From positions 1 to 6,746 of the forward strand of contig JAUQZZ010000107.1 of assembly GCA_030586765.1 (NCBI GenBank): a DNA stretch of 6,746 nucleotides. Direction: 5' to 3'. Under the pieces are notes generated by a model, which had not been told where the DNA came from, made no database searches, and saw nothing but the letters and a program-made list of their open reading frames with translations. This DNA is from Candidatus Brocadiales bacterium (GTDB lineage: Bacteria > Planctomycetota > Brocadiia > Brocadiales > Bathyanammoxibiaceae). The number at the start of each line of letters is the position of its first letter. The first letter of the stretch is position 1. Both the position numbers and the translations under genes were made by a program. This document shows, in pieces, positions 1 to 4,624 of the stretch.

Positions 1-10
1 AGGCAAGTCA

Positions 11-52
11 TGCCAGAGGCAGATCCGCCTACGGCGTGACTGGCACGCTACA
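11..52. repeat. REP-like imperfect hairpin, copy 1
   Basis: TGCCAG (11-16) is complementary to CTGGCA (40-45). Inside it, AGGC (17-20) can pair with GCCT (27-30) around a 6-base loop. The element ends in ACGCTACA (45-52), and exactly the same 8 bases end the palindrome at 152-177. Read on the minus strand, both elements begin TGTAGCGT and then fold. That shared edge followed by a variable palindrome is typical of dispersed REP or small non-autonomous elements. Only two copies are in view, so the repeat family is an inference. No protein-coding sense is visible here. Confidence 0.45.
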
Positions 53-115
53 TCTTGATGACATTTTGAATATTTTTCAAAGGTGAGCCTCTGGAATGAC
101 ATACCTAAAGAAGAT

Positions 116-145
116 TTGATAGAAAAATTGAAATAAGGATGTAAT
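116..145 (+). promoter_or_regulatory. candidate sigma-70-like promoter for the kor operon
   Basis: TTGATA (116-121) and TGTAAT (140-145) each match the sigma-70 consensus at 5 of 6 positions, with an 18-base spacer. Transcription would begin near 152, the left edge of the palindrome at 152-172, and leave a leader of roughly 68 nt before the ATG at 220. The region is AT-rich, so a chance match is possible. Confidence 0.35.
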
Positions 146-151
146 TAAAAA

Positions 152-177
152 CGTCGCATCAGTGATGCGACGCTACA
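152..177. repeat. perfect 10-bp-arm palindrome, REP-like copy 2
   Basis: CGTCGCATCA (152-161) and TGATGCGACG (163-172) are exact reverse complements around a single G (162). The element runs into ACGCTACA (170-177), the edge shared with the hairpin at 11-52. No T-run follows on the plus strand, so it is not a standard terminator. It lies about 48 bases upstream of the first gene of the operon and close to the predicted transcription start. It could therefore be an operator or a 5' stem-loop of the mRNA as well as a repeat copy. Its function is unknown. Confidence 0.6.
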
Positions 178-219
178 CTAATTTATTAATACCCCCAAAA
201 ATTTTACGATAAAGCATAA

Positions 220-1344
220 ATGGAAAGAATAAAGAACATACTCCCGCCTGGAGAATACTTCTTTGAAGGTAATGAGGCCTGCGCTGAGGGGGCACTGGCC
301 GCAGGCTGTAGATTCTTTGCAGGCTATCCCATCTCCCCCTCTAGTGAGATAATGGAGAGGCTTGCAAGGAGACTCCCTGATGTGGGTGGGGTATTTATCC
401 AGATGGAGGATGAGATAGCCTCCATAGGGGCGGTAATCGGGGCGGCCTGGGCAGGGGCAAAGGCCATGACTGCTACCTCAGGACCAGGGCTAACCCTGAT
501 GCTGGAGAATATAGGCTACGCCATTATGACCGAGACCCCCTGCGTAATAGTGGATGTCCAGAGGGCAGGGCCCTCCACGGGCCAGGCCACCCGCCCGTAT
601 CAAGGAGACCTCATGCAGGTGAGGTGGGGTTCTAGCGGTGACTACCAAATAATCGCCCTCTCCCCATGGTCAGTACAGGAGATGTATGAGATGATGGTGG
701 AGGCCTTTAACCTGGCAGAAGACTACAGGGTACCTGTGTTTATTATGTCCGATGCGGCCATTGCCCACCTGAGGGAGACCTGCACCGTGTCAGAGGAGTT
801 GTCCATCTCCCACAGGGTAAAATCTCATGGTACCCCCCACTTTGGCACAGAGGACCAGTTGGGTGTTCCCCCCATGGCCTCCTTTGGTGAGGGAGAGGAA
901 CTTCTTATAACGGGCTCTACCCATGACGAACTGGGCTACCGCAGGACCCAAGACCCGACCGTACAAAAGAGGTTAGTTAGTCGCCTCAGCGAGAAGATAT
1001 TGAGAAATGCCAGGGACATTATCCAGACAGAGGGATATTTCCTGGAAGATGCGGAGGTGGCTCTGGTGGCCTATGGCATCTGCGCCAGGGCGGCCCTGGA
1101 GGCCACAAAGAGGGCACACCAGGCAGGCCTAAAGGTGGGCCTCCTGAGGCTCAAGACCCTCTGGCCTTTCCCCGAAGAAGAGATTAAGGGTTTGAAGGTT
1201 CAAAAGATATTCGTCCCTGAGATGAACCTGGGGCAGATGGTCAGGGAAGCAGAGCGGGTGGCAGAGGTAGAGGTGGTATCCGTCAACCGTGTGGACGGCG
1301 AGGTAATAACCCCTGGGGAGATTCTGGAAGCTATTACAACTTAA
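220..1344 (+). CDS. korA: 2-oxoacid:ferredoxin oxidoreductase, alpha subunit (KorA-like)
   Basis: This is the alpha subunit of a cytoplasmic thiamine-diphosphate (TPP) enzyme that oxidatively decarboxylates a 2-oxoacid with CoA, reducing ferredoxin; the reaction can also run as reductive carboxylation. The pyrimidine-binding domain covers about residues 15-190. It includes GYPISPSSE (35-43), the conserved acidic QMEDE segment (61-65), TSGPG (86-90) and the GPSTGQATRPYQGD loop (117-130). The C-terminal transketolase-like domain covers about 276-372. The 374-residue length fits KorA and the related VorB, so 2-oxoglutarate specificity is favoured but not proven. The ATG at 220 directly follows an in-frame TAA (217-219), which excludes a longer start. 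No convincing Shine-Dalgarno precedes it. Beta follows after 41 bases. The family is certain; the substrate is uncertain. Confidence 0.88.
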   Translation: MERIKNILPPGEYFFEGNEACAEGALAAGCRFFAGYPISPSSEIMERLARRLPDVGGVFIQMEDEIASIGAVIGAAWAGAKAMTATSGPGLTLMLENIGYAIMTETPCVIVDVQRAGPSTGQATRPYQGDLMQVRWGSSGDYQIIALSPWSVQEMYEMMVEAFNLAEDYRVPVFIMSDAAIAHLRETCTVSEELSISHRVKSHGTPHFGTEDQLGVPPMASFGEGEELLITGSTHDELGYRRTQDPTVQKRLVSRLSEKILRNARDIIQTEGYFLEDAEVALVAYGICARAALEATKRAHQAGLKVGLLRLKTLWPFPEEEIKGLKVQKIFVPEMNLGQMVREAERVAEVEVVSVNRVDGEVITPGEILEAITT

Positions 1345-1385
1345 AGCCTTTTTAATGACCGAGCTTTGCTCTGCGAAAAACAAAT

Positions 1386-2240
1386 ATGGAACACAGATTA
1401 AAGAAATATCTCAGAACAGAGACCCTTCCCACCCCCTTTTGTCCTGGGTGTGGACACGAAATCCTTATGCATGCCATCCTCAGGGCTATTGATGAGCTAA
1501 AAATAGACCCCAGGGAGATGCTCTTTGTCTCAGGTATTGGATGTGCAGGCTGGATACCCAGCCCCCACTTTAAGGCCGATACCCTCCACGTAACCCACGG
1601 AAGGCCCATAGCCTTTGCCACGGGGGCAAAGCTCTTTAATCCCCGCTTGAAGGTCATGGTGATAAGCGGCGACGGAGACCTGGGCTCCATAGGGGGCAAC
1701 CACCTCATCCACGCCGCAAGAAGAAACATAGACATGGTGGTTATTTGCGCCAATAATGAGATCTACGGCATGACCGGGGGACAGGTCTCCTGCACCACAG
1801 AACTAGGTGTCTTCACCTCTACCACCCTGGAAGGGAATAAAGAACCTCCCCTGGACCTTTGTAGACTGGTGGAGGCTGCTGGGGCAAGCTATGTGGCCAG
1901 GTACTCTGTCATGCATACAGGGCCCCTCATCACCTCCATAAAGAAGGCCCTCGAGCACAAGGGGTTTTCCTTCATAGATGTCATCTCCCCTTGCCCCACG
2001 CAGTATGGCAGGAGGAATGAATTTCCTACAGCCGCAGCACAGCTCCAGGCTCTTAAGACTAGATGCATACCTATAGAAAAGGCCAAGAAACTCCCCCAGG
2101 AGGCCCTGGAGGGAAAGATAATCATTGGAGAGTTCGTCTCCAAAGGACAGAGAGATGAAGAAACAGATAAGGATAGTGGGGCTGGGGGGACAAGGGGTGG
2201 TGCTCAGTGCCCAGCTCCTGGGGCAGGCAGCGGTAATTGA
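1386..2240 (+). CDS. korB: 2-oxoacid:ferredoxin oxidoreductase, beta subunit (KorB-like)
   Basis: This subunit binds the TPP diphosphate and a 4Fe-4S cluster that passes electrons from the active site to ferredoxin. The expected cluster cysteines are C19 and C22 in FCPGCGHE, C53 in IGCAGW and C193 in SPCPTQYGRRN. The TPP/Mg motif begins GDGDLGS at 95 and ends at N123-N124 before EIYGMTGGQ. The ATG at 1386 gives the usual KorB N-terminus (KYLRTETLP before the first cysteine pair), although no clear Shine-Dalgarno precedes it. The conserved fold appears to end near IIIGEFV (about 245-251). The remaining tail, after about residue 256, is read from the same DNA as the start of gamma and is oddly Gly-rich (see the overlap finding). 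KorB and VOR-type subunits are hard to separate by eye. Confidence 0.88.
   Translation: MEHRLKKYLRTETLPTPFCPGCGHEILMHAILRAIDELKIDPREMLFVSGIGCAGWIPSPHFKADTLHVTHGRPIAFATGAKLFNPRLKVMVISGDGDLGSIGGNHLIHAARRNIDMVVICANNEIYGMTGGQVSCTTELGVFTSTTLEGNKEPPLDLCRLVEAAGASYVARYSVMHTGPLITSIKKALEHKGFSFIDVISPCPTQYGRRNEFPTAAAQLQALKTRCIPIEKAKKLPQEALEGKIIIGEFVSKGQRDEETDKDSGAGGTRGGAQCPAPGAGSGN
2142..2157 (+). promoter_or_regulatory. Shine-Dalgarno that fixes the gamma start
   Basis: AAAGGA (2142-2147) lies 7 bases before the ATG at 2155. A longer reading from TTG at 2125 would add ten residues before the Rossmann strand with no ribosome site of its own. The ATG at 2155 puts KKQIRIVGLGGQG at the N-terminus, as is normal for the family, so it is preferred. 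Confidence 0.7.
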
Positions 2241-2694
2241 TAAGAGGTGCGTAGCCCAATCCAGCGCCTACGGCCCTGAAAGTAGGGGCACCCCCTGCCG
2301 CAGTGATATCATAATCTCTGAGCAACCTATAGACTATCCCTACGTGACCGAGATAGACATCCTAATCACCCTCTCGCAAGAGGGTTACGACAACTTTGCC
2401 CAGTCCACTAAAGAGTCCGTGTTTTTTGACCCTCAACTGGTATCCCCTAGCACCCATCCAAAGGCAAGACATTTTCCCATCCCTGCCACAGAGACGGCCT
2501 CCAAAGAGTTGAGAACCAGGTTAGCGGCCAACGTGATTATCCTCTCTGCCTGTGCTGCACAGACCGCTCTGGTGTCTAAGGACTCCTTGACCAGGGCCAT
2601 TGAGATGACTCTAGGAGAACGGCACCGTGCCCTGAACCTTAAGGCCCTGGAACTAGGCTGGGACTTGGGCTCAAAGGTGGAGACATATGCCTGA
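2155..2694 (+). CDS. korC: 2-oxoacid:ferredoxin oxidoreductase, gamma subunit (KorC-like)
   Basis: This is the gamma subunit (POR/KOR gamma domain) that completes the CoA-binding part of the oxidoreductase and packs against alpha and beta. The 179-residue protein opens with a beta strand and the glycine motif GLGGQGVV (9-16). The family signature AYGPESRGTPCRSD (38-51) follows, then a strand-turn segment EIDILITLSQEGYD (66-79). Its length matches stand-alone KorC (about 180). The first 86 bases overlap the 3' end of beta in another frame, and its TGA overlaps the aminotransferase ATG region by 8 bases, so translation along the operon is probably coupled. The delta (ferredoxin) subunit often found with KOR/POR enzymes is not encoded on either side. 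Confidence 0.87.
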   Translation: MKKQIRIVGLGGQGVVLSAQLLGQAAVIDKRCVAQSSAYGPESRGTPCRSDIIISEQPIDYPYVTEIDILITLSQEGYDNFAQSTKESVFFDPQLVSPSTHPKARHFPIPATETASKELRTRLAANVIILSACAAQTALVSKDSLTRAIEMTLGERHRALNLKALELGWDLGSKVETYA

Positions 2695-4024
2695 AAAATA
2701 TCCCTTAATAAAAGTCACACCTCCTGGACCAAAGGCTGAGGCAATACTAGAGAAAGACTCGAAATACATCTCCCCATCTTCGGCCAGGGCCTATCCTCTG
2801 GTAGTAAAAAGGGCAAAAGGGGTTATGGTGGAGGATGTGGATGGCAATAGATATCTAGATTTTACCTCCGGGGTGGCCGTATGTAACACAGGCCATTGCC
2901 ACCCAGCGGTGGTAAAGGCCATCGCTCAGCAGGCCAAGGAACTCCTCCATATGTCAGGGGCAGACTTTTTTAATCCCCTGCAGATAGAGTTGGCCCAGAA
3001 ACTGGATGAGGCGTGCCCTGGCCCATCTCCCAAAAGGGTATTTTTCAGCAATTCTGGGGCAGAGTCTGTGGAGACAGCCCTGAAACTTGTACGCTATCAT
3101 ACGAAACGCCCCCTAGTCATAGCCTTCGCTAATGCCTTCCATGGCAGGACCATGGGTGCCCTCTCCCTCACGGGAAGTAAACCCGTTCAAAGGAAGGGCT
3201 TCTCACCCTTAGTCCCCGGGGTAATCCACGTGCCCTATGCCTACTGCTACCGGTGCCCTTATGGGGTAACTCATCCCAGGGAGGAACTGGCCTGCATCAG
3301 GTGGATAGAAGAAGAACTATTTAAGACATATGTGCCACCTGAAGAAGTGGCAGCAGTATTTGTTGAGCCTATCCAGGGAGAAGGAGGTTATATAGTCCCA
3401 CCAAAGGCCTTTATCAAGGATTTATCTACCTTGTGCAAGAAATATGGTATCCTCCTGGTGGCAGACGAGGTACAGTCAGGGATGGGCCGCACGGGAAAGA
3501 TGCTGGCCATAGAACATTTCGATGCTGTACCTGATGTGATATGCCTTGCCAAAGGCATAGCCTCTGGTCTTCCCCTTGGAGCTACGGTGGCCAGAGAGGA
3601 GATAATGGACTGGCCCCCTGGCGCACATGCCAGCACCTTTGGAGGAAACCCCCTTAGCTCCAGAGCGGCCCTGGTGACCCTGGAACTCTTAAAGAGGGGT
3701 CTTGTAGAAAATGCAGCAAAAATAGGTAGTTATCTCTTGGAAGAATTAAATAAGCTTTTACCAAGACATCCCCTTATAGGAGAGGTAAGAGGGAAAGGAC
3801 TGATGATTGGCATAGAGCTAGTAAAAGATAAAGAAACAAAAGAGAGGGCTGGGGAAGAGAGGGAAACCGTGGTAAAAAGGGCCTTTCAGAAGGGCCTTCT
3901 CCTCCTGGGCTGTGGAAAGAACACCATCCGCTTCGCCCCACCCTTAACCATCACAAAGAAAGATGCAGATACGGCCCTATCCATCTTTGATGAGGCTTTG
4001 AGGGCGGTGGGGAAAGGGAAATAA
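2687..4024 (+). CDS. class III PLP aminotransferase (GABA/acetylornithine-type)
   Basis: This is a fold-type I PLP enzyme that transfers an omega- or alpha-amino group to a 2-oxoacid, commonly 2-oxoglutarate. Visible landmarks are the phosphate-binding SGA (123-125), FHGRT (151-155, ring stacking), VEPIQGEGG (226-234), the pyridine-nitrogen aspartate D260 in VADEVQSGMGRTG, the Schiff-base lysine K289 in CLAKGIASG, T317 in STFGGNPL, and R415 in the IRFAPPL segment, a likely carboxylate-binding arginine. The 445-residue length is normal. A loop with CYRCPYG (187-193) and C203 suggests the acetylornithine-family/GABA transaminase branch common in archaea and anaerobes. GGTGG (2676-2680) precedes the ATG by 6 bases. 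The 8-base overlap with gamma puts it in the kor operon, suggesting linked amino acid and 2-oxoacid metabolism. The exact substrate cannot be read from sequence. Some members of this branch are amino acid racemases. Confidence 0.88.
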   Translation: MPEKYPLIKVTPPGPKAEAILEKDSKYISPSSARAYPLVVKRAKGVMVEDVDGNRYLDFTSGVAVCNTGHCHPAVVKAIAQQAKELLHMSGADFFNPLQIELAQKLDEACPGPSPKRVFFSNSGAESVETALKLVRYHTKRPLVIAFANAFHGRTMGALSLTGSKPVQRKGFSPLVPGVIHVPYAYCYRCPYGVTHPREELACIRWIEEELFKTYVPPEEVAAVFVEPIQGEGGYIVPPKAFIKDLSTLCKKYGILLVADEVQSGMGRTGKMLAIEHFDAVPDVICLAKGIASGLPLGATVAREEIMDWPPGAHASTFGGNPLSSRAALVTLELLKRGLVENAAKIGSYLLEELNKLLPRHPLIGEVRGKGLMIGIELVKDKETKERAGEERETVVKRAFQKGLLLLGCGKNTIRFAPPLTITKKDADTALSIFDEALRAVGKGK

Positions 4025-4042
4025 ATGCGTAGATGCACATAT

Positions 4043-4087
4043 ATATCTAAGCCCTTACCCCTTGACAAATGACTCAGGGTTAGATAT
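4043..4087. repeat. imperfect inverted repeat around the promoter (operator or operon terminator)
   Basis: ATATCTAA (4043-4050) pairs with TTAGATAT (4080-4087), and CCCT (4052-4055) pairs with AGGG (4076-4079). One bulged G (4051) interrupts the 12-bp stem, and the loop is 20 bases. The loop holds the -35 hexamer and the right arm covers part of the -10. Because TATTATTTTCC follows the right arm, it could also be a weak terminator for the kor/aminotransferase operon. The two roles cannot be separated from sequence alone. Confidence 0.5.
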
Positions 4088-4090
4088 TAT
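4062..4090 (+). promoter_or_regulatory. near-consensus sigma-70 promoter
   Basis: TTGACA (4062-4067) is a perfect -35 match. TATTAT (4085-4090) matches the -10 consensus at 5 of 6 positions, and the spacer is the optimal 17 bases. Transcription should start around 4096-4098. It is the strongest promoter match in the window, and it drives no conventional gene: the next elements are a 25-codon ORF and a terminator. Confidence 0.7.
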
Positions 4091-4135
4091 TTTCCGTGGA
4101 GCGGGCGTGTGCCGGCTAAATTTTTACTTCCACTC

Positions 4136-4140
4136 GGAGG
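4136..4140 (+). promoter_or_regulatory. strong Shine-Dalgarno of the small Gly/Pro ORF
   Basis: GGAGG lies 9 bases before the ATG at 4150. It is a better ribosome site than those of the kor alpha and beta genes, which argues that the 25-codon ORF is really translated. It sits immediately 3' of the leader stem (right arm 4129-4133), so folding there could affect its access. Confidence 0.55.
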
Positions 4141-4149
4141 TATCTTAGA

Positions 4150-4227
4150 ATGCAGAAGGGACCGAAGGGGCCGAGACCAGGGCCTGGGGGGCCAGGGGGG
4201 CCGAAACCAGGAGGTAAGCCCTGCTAA
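4150..4227 (+). CDS. 25-residue Gly/Pro-rich cationic peptide ending in Cys (unknown)
   Basis: I do not recognise this gene. Starting at ATG 4150 after GGAGG, it encodes 25 residues and stops at TAA 4225-4227. The composition is 9 Gly, 8 Pro, 4 Lys, 1 Arg, one Gln, one Cys (the last residue) and the start Met, so the net charge is about +5 with no acidic or aromatic residue. It begins MQKGPKGPRPGPGG and ends KPGGKPC, a loose alternation of GP, GGP and K/R. No signal peptide or hydrophobic segment is seen, and the chain should be extended and disordered. Its own promoter and terminator bracket it, separate from both neighbouring operons. It could be a secreted or modified peptide, a small protein acting on membrane, RNA or metal, or a chance reading of a G-rich RNA. 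The strong ribosome site favours translation. Confidence 0.5.
   Translation: MQKGPKGPRPGPGGPGGPKPGGKPC
4167..4211 (+). repeat. 15-base near-identical direct repeat inside the small ORF
   Basis: GGGGCCGAGACCAGG (4167-4181) recurs as GGGGCCGAAACCAGG (4197-4211), with 14 of 15 bases identical and starts 30 bases apart. The offset is a multiple of three, so the reading frame is kept and both encode the same Gly-Pro-basic-Pro-Gly pattern. The Arg codon AGA in one is the Lys codon AAA in the other. This suggests growth by internal duplication. Confidence 0.6.
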
Positions 4228-4320
4228 GGTCTTGGACACTAGCCTAAGATATTTACCTATAAAGGCTTAGAGGTTTAAGTGCCTACAAGATTACCTCACA
4301 TAGTGTCCTAAAGGTTTTGA

Positions 4321-4356
4321 GAGAGGCCATCGCATTCTGCGATGGCCTCTTCTTTT
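4321..4356 (+). terminator. Rho-independent terminator
   Basis: AGAGGCCATCGCA (4322-4334) and TGCGATGGCCTCT (4338-4350) form a perfect 13-bp stem with a TTC loop, extended by a G-T pair (4321/4351), then CTTTT. The U-rich tail is on the plus strand only; the minus strand shows no T-run after the stem. It ends the small transcription unit that starts near 4097. Confidence 0.85.
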
Positions 4357-4624
4357 CCCGGAAAGGCATCGCAAAGAGGCCCTGCACTTAGACATGGGAG
4401 CTCACACATCCTAACTCCTTATCTTCAAATTGGTTAATCCATCCATGTCATATTTCAAGACGCTTTAACAAATTGTCATGTATTAGGTCTCCTGGAAGTA
4501 CCCTCTTGGACTGCTCTAAGGGCCTTTTAAGGCTATAATGTTCTCATTAGCAGTTTTAGGTCCCGCTTAGACCTGCCTGGGAGTTTTATGCCTGTTCTTC
4601 GATTCTTCGATTAAAGGAACTCTA
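4357..4624 (+). other. non-coding leader region upstream of the membrane Fe-S gene
   Basis: In these 268 bases I see no gene, only short ORFs of ten codons or fewer. One of them (4588-4614, encoding MPVLRFFD) stops inside the ribosome site of the next gene and could be a leader peptide, with only a weak GGAG (4580-4583) before it. AGGTC (4558-4562) can pair with GACCT (4570-4574) to form a small hairpin. A 9-base tandem repeat (ATTCTTCGA-like, about 4594-4612) lies just before the start. I see no T-box or known riboswitch signature. Confidence 0.4.
4506..4539 (+). promoter_or_regulatory. candidate promoter with palindrome for the membrane Fe-S gene
   Basis: TATAAT (4534-4539) is a perfect -10. 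The best -35-like hexamer, TTGGAC (4506-4511), is 22 bases upstream, too far for a normal promoter, and nothing good sits at 16-18 bases. The palindrome GCCTT/AAGGC (4522-4526 and 4529-4533) abuts the -10 and could be an activator or repressor site that compensates for the poor spacing. The leader would be about 80 nt. Confidence 0.35.

Larger units (their letters stand above)
4097..4356 (+). ncRNA. putative free-standing ~260-nt structured small RNA/mRNA
   Basis: The unit runs from the predicted start below the TTGACA/TATTAT promoter to the U-rich tail of the terminator. At the 5' end, GTGGA (4096-4100) can pair with TCCAC (4129-4133) around an inner stem GGC (4104-4106)/GCC (4111-4113), just before the GGAGG site. 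Downstream of the small ORF, GGACACTA (4234-4241) pairs exactly with TAGTGTCC (4301-4308). Three more pairs, CTT (4231-4233) with AAG (4311-4313), extend the stem past a 2-base bulge. Inside it, CTAAG (4244-4248)/CTTAG (4266-4270) and GAGGT (4270-4274)/ACCTC (4293-4297) could form two arms, giving a three-way junction. I recognise no known RNA family: it lacks hallmark motifs of tmRNA, SRP RNA and RNase P RNA. The boundaries are predictions. Confidence 0.45.

Noticed and set aside
3..86. Frame open to the left edge, ending in LDDILNIFQR then TGA
   Set aside because: Most of it reads through the hairpin repeat. Only about ten residues look protein-like, so it is too weak to call a gene end.
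62..136. 24-codon open frame ending in WNDIPKEDLIEKLK then TAA, looking like the tail of a gene
   Set aside because: An in-frame TGA at 59-61 closes it on the left, there is no start or ribosome site, and I recognise no family. It may be a relic of a gene cut by the repeat at 11-52, but this cannot be supported.
1355..1492. ATG at 1355 opening a frame of about 45 codons between alpha and beta
   Set aside because: It has no ribosome site and runs over the conserved beta start in another frame, so it is a shadow of korB.
4150..4320. Transcription attenuator (leader peptide) for the membrane Fe-S gene
   Set aside because: The terminator is about 95 bases past the stop, no alternative antiterminator pairing with the stem was seen, and the next gene starts 270 bases further on with its own possible -10.
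4097..4356. tmRNA, SRP RNA or RNase P RNA
   Set aside because: It has a small ORF and strong structure, but no tRNA-like ends, no tag ending in Ala-Ala, no SRP GGAAG loop context and no RNase P core motifs.
4321..4360. Bidirectional terminator
   Set aside because: The minus strand after the stem reads CTCAAAACC, with no T-run and no minus-strand gene ending there.
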